The translations under genes and the position numbers were made by a program. From Prochlorococcus marinus (GTDB taxonomy: Bacteria; Cyanobacteriota; Cyanobacteriia; PCC-6307; Cyanobiaceae): 64,000 nucleotides of DNA. This document shows positions 10,672-20,654 of this stretch, piece after piece. The stretch is taken from NCBI RefSeq assembly GCF_001180265.1, contig NZ_CVSW01000006.1, forward strand, positions 1 through 64,000. Direction: 5' to 3'. How positions within the stretch are numbered: position 1 is the first letter of the stretch; each line of letters starts with the position of its first letter. A model generated the notes under the pieces. The model ran no database searches. It saw only the letters and a program-made list of their open reading frames with translations, and was not told the origin of the DNA.

Positions 10672-11262
10672 TTATTTTGGATTAATAAGTTCATTTTTCT
10701 CTTCATTTTCAAGGGGATAATAAAAATAAAAAAGAATAGAAGAAAAAAGAACTAAGGAACAAATTGAAATAAGCGGAGGTAGAATGAAATTATAAAATTT
10801 AACTCTATTATTTAATGTAAATCTCACTTTCTTAGGGATTTTATAAGTAAAGACAGATTTTTTTATTCTGACTTTTGATGATTCATTTAACTGGTCAAAA
10901 CAGTTTATGATGTCCGACAACAATGAATTACCAATCTTTATGATTAATGGTTCAACATCTGGCTTAGAGCTCTTAAGGACAATATTATGAATGTGGAGAT
11001 TATCAGCTTTTATATCGATCAAATTGGATTCATATAATGGAATATCACTAGTTATTAGAAGATTTGAATAAATATAAAATGCATCCATAATTGGTACTAA
11101 ATGTTCCATTTTGCCTTCGATAAGTGGTTTATCAATAATGTTTAATTTCCATTGTGAAATTATTGATATTTGATCTTTATCTTCATTATTTGAATAATCT
11201 GGTAATCCTATAATTTCCAAACTAACTGAAGATTGATTGAATAAAAAACTATTCTGCAACAT
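10672..11262 (-). CDS. DUF4335-like protein
   Basis: A 196-residue protein with an N-terminal beta-rich region (SVSLEIIGLPD, residues ~12-22, resembling the family's start), a central domain, and one hydrophobic segment near the C terminus (ILPPLISICSLVLFSSILFY, ~163-182). I assign it to cyanobacterial DUF4335 from this pattern and because its start lies one base after the stop of a DUF3038-like gene; the two families are habitually adjacent in cyanobacteria. Function unknown. Confidence 0.6.
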   Translation of the reverse strand: MLQNSFLFNQSSVSLEIIGLPDYSNNEDKDQISIISQWKLNIIDKPLIEGKMEHLVPIMDAFYIYSNLLITSDIPLYESNLIDIKADNLHIHNIVLKSSKPDVEPLIIKIGNSLLSDIINCFDQLNESSKVRIKKSVFTYKIPKKVRFTLNNRVKFYNFILPPLISICSLVLFSSILFYFYYPLENEEKNELINPK

Positions 11263-11263
11263 A

Positions 11264-11788
11264 TTAAAAACTATATAAAAAACTCTTTAACTTTTTATTA
11301 GCCTCATTAGATAAACAAAGAGACAAGGTTAGCAAAGATTTAATGATAATTTCATCATTTTCAGTTTGATTTAAAAGCTTTTTCACTCTAATACTATTTA
11401 TATTGAATCTCTCATTAATTAGCTCTAAAAATCTCTTATGAAAATCGTTCCAAATGGCTGAATAGTTTTTAGGATCTTCTTTAGATTTAAGGATCTCTCT
11501 GATATAAGGATATAAATATTTAGACATTTCAACAGTAATTTTTACCAGTGCATCAAATTCCTCTAATTTTATATTGTTTTTAGTGAAAGATTTTCTTAAT
11601 GGATTATTGTTCCTAATTTTCCAAATAGTAATTTTATTTGGCAAAACATCATTTAAATTAAGTTTATTTGATAAAGCATAAAAAGATTCAATACCATTTA
11701 AATCTATGGTCTCAAGTATTAATAATAAAAAATCAAGCTTCTCTATAGATTGTCTTGATACCTGATTTCCTTTAGTTAAAACAGTAAT
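11264..11788 (-). CDS. DUF3038-like protein, probable ATT (AUU) start
   Basis: A conventional start would be TTG at 11644 (126 residues). However the frame stays open upstream to a TAA at 11798-11800, and that extension encodes a convincing helical segment (SIEKLDFLLLILETIDLNG, then IESFYALSNKLNLNDVL) resembling the DUF3038 N terminus. The extension contains no ATG, GTG or TTG. The best initiation candidate is ATT at 11786-11788, giving 174 residues. A TATAAT box at 11812-11817 would place transcription start close to this point. Alternatives are a sequence error or truncated translation from TTG. Function unknown; the gene is paired with the DUF4335-like gene. Confidence 0.55.
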   Translation of the reverse strand: MTVLTKGNQVSRQSIEKLDFLLLILETIDLNGIESFYALSNKLNLNDVLPNKITIWKIRNNNPLRKSFTKNNIKLEEFDALVKITVEMSKYLYPYIREILKSKEDPKNYSAIWNDFHKRFLELINERFNINSIRVKKLLNQTENDEIIIKSLLTLSLCLSNEANKKLKSFLYSF

Positions 11789-11811
11789 TGTTCTTGATTA
11801 AATATGATTTA

Positions 11812-11817
11812 ATTATA
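11812..11817 (-). promoter_or_regulatory. Perfect -10 box (TATAAT) before the DUF3038-like gene
   Basis: On the minus strand TATAAT lies about 24 bases upstream of the ATT codon at 11788. If transcription begins 6-7 bases after the box, the leader would be only ~17 bases. This is an inference from a single hexamer; no convincing -35 was sought or needed for cyanobacterial type-2 promoters. Confidence 0.4.
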
Positions 11818-11826
11818 ACAGTATTA

Positions 11827-12024
11827 TTATTCCATTTTTTGAAATAAAAATGAATATAACTTATCCAGTTCTTCAATAGTTAGCATTCCATAACTCCATA
11901 ATAATATTGGTAATGGAGTGTTATTTTTTATAGATAATTTCAGACCAAGTCCAATAGAGGACTCATCTAAACCTATTTCATTTATTAAAAAAATTATCAT
12001 ATCTTTGGAAACATAATTTTTCAT
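11827..12024 (-). CDS. DUF2949 family small protein
   Basis: A 65-residue soluble protein with the DUF2949 pattern: an N-terminal helix (MIIFLINEIGLDESSIGLGL) followed by PLPILLWSYGMLTIEELDKLYSFL. The 'P.LLW.YG..T..QLD' core is characteristic of this cyanobacterial family, whose function is unknown. It starts 5 bases after the UbiH-like gene's stop, consistent with co-transcription. Confidence 0.75.
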   Translation of the reverse strand: MKNYVSKDMIIFLINEIGLDESSIGLGLKLSIKNNTPLPILLWSYGMLTIEELDKLYSFLFQKME

Positions 12025-12029
12025 TAGTG

Positions 12030-13184
12030 TTATTTAATTCTTGAGTAGATTAGAGATTTAGTCATTAGATTAAGAATTAATTTTCTTATAAAAAGAGAAT
12101 TATTTAATAATAAAAATGAAAATTTTCTCATTGGAAATAAAAAAAGGTTTCTATTCGCAAAAATTGAAATCAAAGAGTCAGTTATAAAAATAGTAAAAAT
12201 GATATCTAAAATTCTACTTGAAAAATACTTAAATTTAAATAACTTCAAATGAATTTTAGTTGTTGCATATTTTTTATTAAAAAGATCAAAAATAGTATTA
12301 ACATCTCTCCAACAACTATTTAGTCCTTGACCACCCACAGGATGAAATGTGTGAAACGAATCGCCTACAAAAACTAAGTTTTTAAAATTTAAAACTGGTA
12401 AATTCAAGGATAATGAAACAGGAAAAATATTAAGTTCGCCAATTATTTGATCAAGTTTAAATTTTTCTGGAAGGATAGTTAATAAATTATCCATCAAAAA
12501 ATTCTTATCAGAATTTAACCTTTCAATAGACTTTAATGTACTTGAAGTCCAAATTACTTGATATAAGTTTTTTTCTAAAGGCAATAAAGCTAATGGGCCT
12601 TCTTTTCTAAAAATTTCGTAAGCACGTTTTTTACAATTACCTCTAAGAGAAACTTTAAAGGTTAAACAAGACTGATTATATGATTTTTTTAAATCTATAA
12701 AATCTAGAAGTTTTTTATCAAGAGAATTGGCGCCGCAAGCAAAGAATTGATAATCGAACAATATTTTTTTATTTGACAATTTGTATGGTGTCATAAAAAA
12801 AATATTTTCGTAATTATCAATCTCCTGAAAAAAAACATTCATAAGATCTAAATGTTTAACCACCCAACCAATATTTTCGCTAGGACTGATATCATCATCT
12901 AAATCAGAAATAGTTAAATTAGTAAACGAAGATGTTACGCTATCTGTAATTGAAAGGGTATCAAAGCCAAATAAGTATGGTTTTAATTTTTCCCAAAGTC
13001 TGAATTTAGTTAAGATTTTTCTTGTTGAATGAGTAATTGCATAAGTCTTATCCTTATTAATTAAACTTTCTCTTGCTAATAAATCAGTTAAAAAAATATT
13101 GCAATCAAATTTTGAAAGTACAATTGAAAGTAATAAACCAGTTGGACCAGAACCAACAATTTTAAAATTTAAACTATTTTTCAT
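12030..13184 (-). CDS. UbiH/VisC-like FAD-dependent hydroxylase
   Basis: A 384-residue class A flavoprotein monooxygenase. The FAD dinucleotide motif GSGPTGLLLS is at residues ~11-20, and the second FAD motif FVGDSFHTFHPVGGQGLN is at ~270-287, both typical of the UbiH/UbiF/VisC branch. Cyanobacteria lack ubiquinone; homologues of Ubi enzymes act in plastoquinone synthesis, so a prenylquinone ring hydroxylation is plausible but not proven here. It sits inside the dapB-DUF2949 leftward string with 16 bases to the preceding gene. Confidence 0.82.
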   Translation of the reverse strand: MKNSLNFKIVGSGPTGLLLSIVLSKFDCNIFLTDLLARESLINKDKTYAITHSTRKILTKFRLWEKLKPYLFGFDTLSITDSVTSSFTNLTISDLDDDISPSENIGWVVKHLDLMNVFFQEIDNYENIFFMTPYKLSNKKILFDYQFFACGANSLDKKLLDFIDLKKSYNQSCLTFKVSLRGNCKKRAYEIFRKEGPLALLPLEKNLYQVIWTSSTLKSIERLNSDKNFLMDNLLTILPEKFKLDQIIGELNIFPVSLSLNLPVLNFKNLVFVGDSFHTFHPVGGQGLNSCWRDVNTIFDLFNKKYATTKIHLKLFKFKYFSSRILDIIFTIFITDSLISIFANRNLFLFPMRKFSFLLLNNSLFIRKLILNLMTKSLIYSRIK

Positions 13185-13200
13185 TCGATAATATAAGTAA

Positions 13201-13845
13201 CTACTGTCTATTCAAATAAATATAGCAAATTTCCTCAAATGCCGGTCTTAATAAATAAGGGTACTCACCAACCCATAGATTGATTTCTGGCAGCCATGCA
13301 TCGGTCAAATAAAAATCTCTATCAAAATTTCGGTTATCAGATGTTAATAAACATCTAATGGGAGAACCTACTCTAATTTGACTGTGCTTATTTTCCATGG
13401 GGAAACTTAAATTTTCCAAATAACCATCTTCATCTTCTAATTCAAGTACTAACCATGTCCTTTTGTTTTCGATAACTTCTAATCGACCTTTTCTATTGGA
13501 TTGTTCTCTTGAACTTTCAATCTTTTCTGTTTTATATATATTTGATACATAACCATCAAATATAGAAAAAAATTTATATTTCCTAATTTGCAAATTTTTT
13601 CTACTTGATTCAAGAATTGGACCCCATATGATGTATAAAAAGAAAGCTACACATAGCAATAACCAAAAATTATTTGTTTGATCTCCAGTCGAACTAATTA
13701 TTAATGAGATAAATCCACCAATTGAAGAAACTATAACTCTTTGGAGAATTTTTCTAGGATTACCCAAAGTGTATTTGAATTGACTTCCTGTACCCACAGC
13801 AGGAATAAGTTTTGAAATTTGATTTGAATTGATTGGAATTAGCAT
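13201..13845 (-). CDS. Conserved cyanobacterial membrane protein (sometimes mislabelled phosphate permease)
   Basis: A 214-residue protein with two adjacent hydrophobic helices (~38-52 IVSSIGGFISLIISS and ~59-77 FWLLLCVAFFLYIIWGPIL) and a C-terminal beta-rich soluble domain (~85-214, ending YLLRPAFEEICYIYLN). The N-terminal MLIPINSNQISKLIPAVGTGSQFKY and overall layout match a cyanobacterial family often annotated as 'phosphate ABC transporter permease'. I see no permease EAA motif and only two helices, so that name is probably wrong. Two-base gap to the dapB stop. Confidence 0.7.
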   Translation of the reverse strand: MLIPINSNQISKLIPAVGTGSQFKYTLGNPRKILQRVIVSSIGGFISLIISSTGDQTNNFWLLLCVAFFLYIIWGPILESSRKNLQIRKYKFFSIFDGYVSNIYKTEKIESSREQSNRKGRLEVIENKRTWLVLELEDEDGYLENLSFPMENKHSQIRVGSPIRCLLTSDNRNFDRDFYLTDAWLPEINLWVGEYPYLLRPAFEEICYIYLNRQ

Positions 13846-13846
13846 T

Positions 13847-14695
13847 TTAAAAAATCAATTTTTCAAGTCCGTAAACTAAAGTTTCATAATTACCTATTTT
13901 TTTAATAGCTTGTAAAACACCTGGCATATATGCTTTTCTATCAATAGTGTCATGCTTGATTGTGTAAGTTTCACCTGGAGATCCCATAATTACTAACTGA
14001 TGGGCTAATAATCCAGGTAATCGTACGGAATGTATATTAATTCCTGAATCTCTGACCCCTCCCCGTACACCTTTCAATGACTCAGATTCTTTTACTAAAT
14101 TCTGATTAAATTTCTTTGGATATTCTTCAATCATTTCTGCAGTTTTTATACATGTACCACTTGGAGAATCAGCTTTCTGATTATGATGCATTTCTATTAA
14201 TTCTATGTTGTCATAAAACCTTGCGGCGACAGACGCTGCCTGCTGAAGAAGAACCATACCAACTGAAAAATTAGGAATTATTGCACAACCCACGGATGCC
14301 TTCTGAGCAAAAACCGACAAATCTTGAATTTGCGAAGGGCTTAGACCTGTAGTTCCTACTACCGGTGAAATACCATATGCTATTGCTGATCTAGTATTTT
14401 CATATACAGAGTCAGGATGAGTAAAATCAACTAAGACTGGTTTGATTTTTTCATTTCTATAATTTTGACTAACAGAACATAAAGTTCCCTCAAAATCATT
14501 TGAGACAAAAACATGACATTTTTTTACCTTCAATAAATCAGAAATATTAGAGCCATTGTTCTTTTCATTTATGTCAATTGCTGCAACAAGTTCACAATCT
14601 GTAGAATTTAATACAGTATTCACAACTTCGCTACCCATTCTGCCTAAAGCTCCGGATACTAGTACTGGTATAGGTTTTTGAGAATTTTCAATCAT
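13847..14695 (-). CDS. dapB: 4-hydroxy-tetrahydrodipicolinate reductase
   Basis: DapB catalyses the NAD(P)H-dependent reduction step to tetrahydrodipicolinate in lysine and diaminopimelate synthesis. Its nucleotide-binding motif [13 protein letters not shown] is at residues ~13-25. The dipicolinate-binding region [14 protein letters not shown] (~168-181) carries the conserved His pair and the Lys, and GTTGLS is at ~115. At 282 residues it is slightly longer than the enterobacterial enzyme, normal for cyanobacteria. It is divergent from chlH across ~100 bases and heads the leftward string of genes down to ~10.2 kb. Confidence 0.96.
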   Translation of the reverse strand: MIENSQKPIPVLVSGALGRMGSEVVNTVLNSTDCELVAAIDINEKNNGSNISDLLKVKKCHVFVSNDFEGTLCSVSQNYRNEKIKPVLVDFTHPDSVYENTRSAIAYGISPVVGTTGLSPSQIQDLSVFAQKASVGCAIIPNFSVGMVLLQQAASVAARFYDNIELIEMHHNQKADSPSGTCIKTAEMIEEYPKKFNQNLVKESESLKGVRGGVRDSGINIHSVRLPGLLAHQLVIMGSPGETYTIKHDTIDRKAYMPGVLQAIKKIGNYETLVYGLEKLIF

Positions 14696-14797
14696 TTTTT
14701 GTAAAAAATTTTTTTTAAAGGTTGTTACACGCTATTTATATTGCACACAATAACGTCTTTTCATTCGTAGGCTGGTAGAAATACTTAAAGAAAATCA

Positions 14798-17700
14798 ATG
14801 TTTACGCAGGTCCGCTCAGCAAATCGCAGAGTATCTCCTGTTGAGGATAACAAACACAAAGTTGTAATTAAAGCAGTTTATGTTGTCCTTGAGCCACAAT
14901 ATCAAAATTCCTTAACGGAAGCCGCAAAGTCAATAAATCAGATGAATGGGCCAATAGGTATAGACCTTAGTGGCTATCTTATCGAAGAACTTAGGAATGA
15001 AAGTAATTTTGAGGATTTTAAAGAAGATATAGCTAATGCTGATATATTTGTTGCTTCCCTAATTTTCATTGAAGATCTCGCTCAAAAAGTAGTTGATGCA
15101 GTTTCTCCATACAAAGATAAGCTTAAAGCTTCAATTATTTTTCCCTCTATGCCAGAGGTAATGAGATTAAATAAGTTAGGTTCATTTAGTATGGCCCAAC
15201 TTGGTCAATCTAAAAGTATTATTGGAGATTTAATAAAAAAGAAAAAAGAATCTGATGGAGCAAGTTTTCAAGATTCAATGTTGAAATTATTAAATACTTT
15301 ACCTTCAATACTTAAATATCTACCTGTTGAAAAAGCTCAAGATGCTAGAACTTTCATTCTGAGTTTTCAGTATTGGTTAGGTGGCACTACTGAGAATTTA
15401 AAAAATTTCTTGTTAATGATTTCTGAAAAGTATGCAGTTTCAGAGAACATAAAAGATCAAATAGAAGAATTTAAAATTCAAGACCCTGAAACATTTCCAG
15501 ATTTAGGAATTTGGCACCCTCTTGCGCCTTGCATGTTTGAAAGTCTTAAAGAATATCAAAATTGGGAAAATAACAGGAAAGATATAAATCCTAAAGATGA
15601 AAAAACTCCAATAATAGGATTAGTGCTTCAAAGAAGTCATATAGTTACAGGAGATGATGCTCATTATGTTGCAGTTATTCAAGAATTGGAATACAGAGGT
15701 GCAAGAGTTCTTCCAATTTTCTGCGGGGGTCTGGATTTTTCTAAACCAGTTAATGAATTCTATTATGATTCCATAAATAAAGATCAACCTATAGTTGATG
15801 GAGTTGTATCTCTAACTGGATTTGCACTCGTTGGAGGTCCAGCAAGACAAGATCACCCTAAAGCTATTGAAGCCCTAAAAAGACTAAACAGACCTTATAT
15901 GGTCGCACTTCCCCTAGTCTTTCAGACTACACAAGAATGGGAAGATAGTGATTTAGGATTACACCCTGTTCAGGTAGCACTTCAGATTGCGATCCCAGAG
16001 CTTGATGGAGCAATTGAACCTATCATTCTCTCAGGTCGTGATGATGCTACAGGCAAGGCGCATACATTACAGGATAGAGTTGATGTAATCGCAGAAAGAG
16101 CAATAAAATGGTCAACTCTAAGGGTAAAGCAAAGAAAAGACAAAAAATTAGCTATTACAGTATTTAGTTTTCCTCCAGACAAAGGAAATGTTGGAACAGC
16201 TGCTTACTTGAACGTTTTTGGTTCAATATACAGAGTACTTCTTGAAATGAAATCAAAAGGTTATCAAATAGATGATCTTCCAAGTAATTCAAAAGAATTA
16301 ATGGAAAAAGTAATTAACAACCCTGAAGCAATGGAGGGCTCTCCAGAGTTAAATATTGCTCATAAGATGTCTGTAAAAGAATACGAAGAGTTCACACCAT
16401 ATTCACAAAGACTGGAAGAAAATTGGGGCAAACCTCCAGGGAACCTAAATAGTGACGGACAAAATCTCCTTATCTATGGAAAACACTTTGGAAATGTTTT
16501 TATAGGTGTTCAACCTACATTTGGTTATGAAGGTGATCCCATGAGATTACTTTATTCAAGAAGTGCTAGTCCTCACCATGGTTTTGCGGCCTATTACACC
16601 TATTTAGAAAAAATCTGGGGGGCTGATGCAGTTCTTCATTTTGGTACTCACGGCTCACTAGAATTTATGCCTGGGAAACAGATGGGTATGAGTGAAACTT
16701 GCTATCCGGATTCTCTCATTGGATCTTTGCCTAATTTGTATTACTATGCTGCAAATAATCCATCTGAAGCAACAATTGCGAAGAGAAGAGGGTATGCTTC
16801 AACCATAAGCTATTTAACTCCTCCAGCAGAAAATGCAGGACTTTATAAAGGACTTAAAGAACTAAGTGAACTAGTTGGTTCTTATCAACAATTAAGAGAA
16901 AATAGTAGGGGTATTCAAATTGTTAATGCAATAGTTGAGACTTCTAAACAATGTAACCTTGACAAAGATGTAGAGCTTCCTTCAAAAGACGTAGAAGAAC
17001 TTTCAATAGATGAAAGAGATTTATTTGTTGGTAATGTCTATAAACAGTTGATGGAAATTGAAAGTAGGTTGTTACCTTGCGGTCTTCATACCATTGGAGA
17101 AGCTCCAACAGCAGAAGAAGCTGTTGCAACACTTGTAAATATTGCATCTTTAGAGAGAGAACAAGAAGGATTAAGATCACTTCCTGGATTACTCGCAGAA
17201 TCCATCGGTCTAACTATTGAACAAATTTATGATGGTAATAACAAAGGTGAACTTAAATTTGTAGAGTTAAATGAAAAAATCATTAAGACAGCAAGAAATT
17301 CGATTTTTGCGATGGTTAACTCTTTAAAAATTGTTGATGGCAGAGTTTATTTAGAAAAATCACTTCTATCCAAACTTTTCGATTTACTAAAAGTTTTTGG
17401 TTTAAATCTACCTACCCCTTGGCTAAGAGTTTGCAGATTAAATGGATTTAATGAAGTTAATCAAAAGGAATTAAATAAATTATTTGATTACTTACTTTTC
17501 TGTCTGGAACAGGTTTGTGCTGACAAAGAAATGGATAGCCTCATTAAAGCACTAGATGGAAATTATGTTTTACCAGGACCAGGTGGAGATCCCATAAGAA
17601 ATCCAGGTGTTTTGCCCAGTGGTAAAAATATCCATGCACTTGATCCTCAATCAATCCCAACTACAGCAGCAGTAGCAGCAGCTAAGTCTGTCGTTGACAA

Positions 17701-18808
17701 ATTAATTGAAAGGCAAAAGGAAGAGCAAGGAACTTGGCCTGAAACAATAGCTTGTGTTTTATGGGGTACAGATAACATCAAAACTTATGGAGAATCACTG
17801 GCACAAATCTTATGGTTTGTTGGGGTAAAACCAAAACCAGATTCTGTTGGAAGAATTAACAAACTTGAATTAATCCCTCTAAAAGAATTAGGTAGGCCAA
17901 GAATAGACGTAGTAGTTAACTGTTCAGGAGTATTTAGAGATCTATTTATCAATCAAATGGCATTAATAGATCAGGCAGTCAAATTAGCAGCTGAAGCTGA
18001 TGAACCATTGGAATCTAATTTTGTAAGGAAACATTCACTAGAACAGGCAGAAAAAGAGGGCACTTCTATCAGAGAAGCTTCAGCGAGAGTATTCTCTAAT
18101 GCAAGTGGAAGTTATAGTTCAAATGTTAATTTAGCTGTAGAAAATTCAACATGGGAGGAAGAAAATGAATTACAAGAAATGTATTTATCACGCAAAACAT
18201 ATGCTTTTAATGCCGATAATCCAGGTGAGATGAATCAAAAACGAGAGGTATTTGAGTCAGTAATGAAAACAGCTGATGTTACATTTCAAAACCTTGATTC
18301 TTCAGAGATTTCATTAACAGATGTAAGTCATTATTTTGATTCGGATCCAACAAAATTGATAAAGACATTAAGAGATGACGGGAAAGAACCAAGTAGCTAT
18401 ATAGCGGACACTACCACTTCTAATGCTCAAGTTAGAACACTTGGAGAAACTATCAGATTAGACTCAAGAACAAAACTTTTAAATCCTAAGTGGTATGAAG
18501 GTATGCTCAAATCTGGCTACGAAGGAGTTAGAGAACTTTCTAACAGACTTAATTACACTCTTGGTTGGAGTGCGACAAGTGGTCAGGTAGATAATTTTGT
18601 ATATGAAGAAACGAATGAAACATTTATAAATGACGAAGAGATGAGGAAAAGATTAATGGATCTTAATCCTAATAGTTTCAGAAGAATTGTTGGAACATTG
18701 CTAGAAGTCAATGGTAGGGGGTATTGGGAAACTTCTGATGAGAATATAGAACAGTTAAAAGAACTATACCAAGAGGTAGAGGATAAAATCGAAGGGGTTA
18801 AAGAATAA
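14798..18808 (+). CDS. chlH: Magnesium chelatase subunit H
   Basis: ChlH is the large porphyrin-binding catalytic subunit of Mg-chelatase, the first committed step of chlorophyll synthesis, working with ChlI and ChlD. At 1336 residues it matches the family. The conserved core includes [49 protein letters not shown] and the C-terminal segment [19 protein letters not shown], all diagnostic for ChlH/BchH/CobN. The start ATG is followed by [11 protein letters not shown]. The 102-base divergent region with dapB must hold both promoters, but I see no unambiguous box. Confidence 0.97.
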   Translation: MFTQVRSANRRVSPVEDNKHKVVIKAVYVVLEPQYQNSLTEAAKSINQMNGPIGIDLSGYLIEELRNESNFEDFKEDIANADIFVASLIFIEDLAQKVVDAVSPYKDKLKASIIFPSMPEVMRLNKLGSFSMAQLGQSKSIIGDLIKKKKESDGASFQDSMLKLLNTLPSILKYLPVEKAQDARTFILSFQYWLGGTTENLKNFLLMISEKYAVSENIKDQIEEFKIQDPETFPDLGIWHPLAPCMFESLKEYQNWENNRKDINPKDEKTPIIGLVLQRSHIVTGDDAHYVAVIQELEYRGARVLPIFCGGLDFSKPVNEFYYDSINKDQPIVDGVVSLTGFALVGGPARQDHPKAIEALKRLNRPYMVALPLVFQTTQEWEDSDLGLHPVQVALQIAIPELDGAIEPIILSGRDDATGKAHTLQDRVDVIAERAIKWSTLRVKQRKDKKLAITVFSFPPDKGNVGTAAYLNVFGSIYRVLLEMKSKGYQIDDLPSNSKELMEKVINNPEAMEGSPELNIAHKMSVKEYEEFTPYSQRLEENWGKPPGNLNSDGQNLLIYGKHFGNVFIGVQPTFGYEGDPMRLLYSRSASPHHGFAAYYTYLEKIWGADAVLHFGTHGSLEFMPGKQMGMSETCYPDSLIGSLPNLYYYAANNPSEATIAKRRGYASTISYLTPPAENAGLYKGLKELSELVGSYQQLRENSRGIQIVNAIVETSKQCNLDKDVELPSKDVEELSIDERDLFVGNVYKQLMEIESRLLPCGLHTIGEAPTAEEAVATLVNIASLEREQEGLRSLPGLLAESIGLTIEQIYDGNNKGELKFVELNEKIIKTARNSIFAMVNSLKIVDGRVYLEKSLLSKLFDLLKVFGLNLPTPWLRVCRLNGFNEVNQKELNKLFDYLLFCLEQVCADKEMDSLIKALDGNYVLPGPGGDPIRNPGVLPSGKNIHALDPQSIPTTAAVAAAKSVVDKLIERQKEEQGTWPETIACVLWGTDNIKTYGESLAQILWFVGVKPKPDSVGRINKLELIPLKELGRPRIDVVVNCSGVFRDLFINQMALIDQAVKLAAEADEPLESNFVRKHSLEQAEKEGTSIREASARVFSNASGSYSSNVNLAVENSTWEEENELQEMYLSRKTYAFNADNPGEMNQKREVFESVMKTADVTFQNLDSSEISLTDVSHYFDSDPTKLIKTLRDDGKEPSSYIADTTTSNAQVRTLGETIRLDSRTKLLNPKWYEGMLKSGYEGVRELSNRLNYTLGWSATSGQVDNFVYEETNETFINDEEMRKRLMDLNPNSFRRIVGTLLEVNGRGYWETSDENIEQLKELYQEVEDKIEGVKE

Positions 18809-18813
18809 TAAAT

Positions 18814-19668
18814 TTATTTTCTGTAAATCCTATCAGCTACTTTTAGGATTTGATAATTTAGTTTTACGTTGTGAACTCTCACAATGTCAATATTAAATTG
18901 AGAACAAAGACAACTTATTGCAAGTGTTCCTATATCTCTTTCTTTTGGATTTTTCTCATTCAAAATTTCTCCTATAAATCTCTTCCTAGATGCACCTATC
19001 AAAATTGGCAAATTCCATTTTTTAAATACATCTAAGTTTCTCAAGATTTCCAAATTATGAATGATATCCTTTGAAAAACCAATTCCAGGATCCACTATTA
19101 TATTTCTTTCAGATATATTTTTTTCTAAAGCATTCTTTATTAAATTATCAAGCGAGTACGTAATATCGCTCAATACATTCTGGTAATTGGAGAGTTGATT
19201 CATATTTTGACTATTACCACGACTATGAGTTATGACGAAAGGACAGTTGAATTTTGATACAACATCCAAAATTTTTATATCTCTTCTTCCTCCCGTTACA
19301 TCATTTATCCAATTAGCACCATTTAAAAGAGCTTCGTAAGCCACTTCAGAATTAAAAGTATCAATAGAAATTAAAACATCTGGAAATTCAGATTTTATTA
19401 ATTTTAGATATGGGATCAATCTTTTAATTTCTATACTAGATCCAACTTCTTCAGCCCCAGGTCTCGTACTTTGAGCACCAAGATCAATAACATCAACTCC
19501 ATTGCTCAAGAAATGATTTACTTGATCTAAAACTTTTTTTGAAGAGTTTAATTCCCCACCATCACTAAATGAATCAGGAGTTAAATTAACAACTCCCATA
19601 ATTGAAGTTTTTTGGCCCCAGCATTTTGGCCATGGATTTTTCTTATTGATAATTTGCAATTCTCGCAA
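18814..19668 (-). CDS. folP: Dihydropteroate synthase
   Basis: FolP condenses 4-aminobenzoate with hydroxymethyl-dihydropterin pyrophosphate in folate synthesis. The 284-residue TIM barrel shows the pterin-site motif [14 protein letters not shown] (residues ~25-38), [10 protein letters not shown] (~62-71), and the C-terminal [12 protein letters not shown] (~222-233). Its start overlaps the end of tpiA by 26 bases, so the two are co-transcribed; an internal start (MGVVNLTP) would be too short to be right. It converges on chlH with 5 bases between stops. Confidence 0.95.
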   Translation of the reverse strand: MRELQIINKKNPWPKCWGQKTSIMGVVNLTPDSFSDGGELNSSKKVLDQVNHFLSNGVDVIDLGAQSTRPGAEEVGSSIEIKRLIPYLKLIKSEFPDVLISIDTFNSEVAYEALLNGANWINDVTGGRRDIKILDVVSKFNCPFVITHSRGNSQNMNQLSNYQNVLSDITYSLDNLIKNALEKNISERNIIVDPGIGFSKDIIHNLEILRNLDVFKKWNLPILIGASRKRFIGEILNEKNPKERDIGTLAISCLCSQFNIDIVRVHNVKLNYQILKVADRIYRK

Positions 19669-20368
19669 AACTATTCGGATCTAATGAAGCCCCTCCAACT
19701 AATACCCCATCTATATCACTCATTGACATGATTTCGTCAATATTACTAGGTTTAACAGATCCTCCATATTGAATAATTACATCATCAAAACCTATTAATT
19801 TCCGAATCAAAGAACATATCTTATTGGCGTCTACGGCCTCACATGTTTTACCAGTGCCAATAGCCCATATTGGTTCATAGGCAACAATTAAATTAGATGG
19901 ATCTGTATTTTCTAATCCTTGTTCAACCTGTCTAGTAATAACTCTATCAGCTTCTCCTCTCTCTCTTTGTTCTAATGTTTCTCCTACACAAACTATTGGA
20001 GTAAGTCCACTAGATTGAGCAAAAACTGCTCTTTTATTAATTTGTTCATCACTTTCACTAAAATATTTCCTTGGTTCACTATGTCCAACGATTGCATATG
20101 AGACACCATGTTCAAGAAGCATTTTTGGAGATATTTCTGCAGTAAATGCTCCTTGATCTTCCCAGTGAATATTTTGACTAGAAATATCTAAATAATCAAA
20201 ATCAGAATGATCAGAAAAGGTTGAAATAGCTGTAAAAGGTGGAGCAATAACAACTTTACGATCGTGTTTTATGTTTTTTATTAAAGGAATAAACTCTTCT
20301 AAATAGGATTTAGCTTCAGCACAAGTCATGTGCATTTTCCAATTACCAGCAATTACAGATTTTCTCAA
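19643..20368 (-). CDS. tpiA: Triosephosphate isomerase
   Basis: TpiA interconverts dihydroxyacetone phosphate and glyceraldehyde 3-phosphate in the Calvin cycle and glycolysis. Catalytic features are visible: NWKMH near the N terminus (Lys), [10 protein letters not shown] (His) and [12 protein letters not shown] (Glu and loop 6), and the phosphate-binding GGSVKPSN. I place the start at TTG 20366-20368, preceded by GGAG about nine bases upstream, giving 241 residues beginning [14 protein letters not shown] longer frame from ATG 20401 adds 11 residues without homology. folP overlaps its 3' end. Confidence 0.95.
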   Translation of the reverse strand: MRKSVIAGNWKMHMTCAEAKSYLEEFIPLIKNIKHDRKVVIAPPFTAISTFSDHSDFDYLDISSQNIHWEDQGAFTAEISPKMLLEHGVSYAIVGHSEPRKYFSESDEQINKRAVFAQSSGLTPIVCVGETLEQRERGEADRVITRQVEQGLENTDPSNLIVAYEPIWAIGTGKTCEAVDANKICSLIRKLIGFDDVIIQYGGSVKPSNIDEIMSMSDIDGVLVGGASLDPNSFARIANYQ

Positions 20369-20420
20369 AATACTATCTCCAAGAAAAATATAATAATACA
20401 AAGTGAGTTGAATAAGCTAA

Positions 20421-20597
20421 CTATTCAAAAATTAATTCATTTTTTAGAAATATTACTTTATCTCCCTTGTTTAACTTCCTTCCTCTTCTAGTCTCAATTA
20501 CACCATTAACCTTAACAGAACCTGATTTAATAAAAATTTTTGCTTCGCCACCTGAAGATACCAAATTTTTCCATTTTAAGAATTGATCCAATTTCAT
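20421..20597 (-). CDS. Small S4-domain RNA-binding protein (YbcJ/RqcP-like fold)
   Basis: A stand-alone S4 domain: KLDQFLKWKNLVSSGGEAK, then IKSGSVKVNGVIETRRGRKL and DKVIFL. This is the classic S4 alpha-L motif plus basic groove seen in RNA-binding mini-proteins. I take the second ATG (MKLDQ, 20597, 58 residues) as start because homologues begin there; ATG at 20612 adds five residues (MGIKT). It is divergent from the ABC protein gene and upstream of tpiA on the same strand by 52 bases. Confidence 0.8.
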   Translation of the reverse strand: MKLDQFLKWKNLVSSGGEAKIFIKSGSVKVNGVIETRRGRKLNKGDKVIFLKNELIFE

Positions 20598-20654
20598 TGT
20601 TTTTATACCCAAAGATATTGATAAAGTAGGATAAATAATTAAATATATAATATC

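Noticed and set aside
13201-13845. Phosphate ABC transporter permease
   Set aside because: Two helices only, and no EAA loop or other permease feature.
14696-14797. Promoter elements between dapB and chlH
   Set aside because: Several AT-rich hexamers occur, but none pairs with a convincing partner at proper spacing.
16944-17180. Leu-rich minus-strand frame in chlH
   Set aside because: Antisense of conserved ChlH coding sequence; Leu runs result from reversed Glu/Lys codons.
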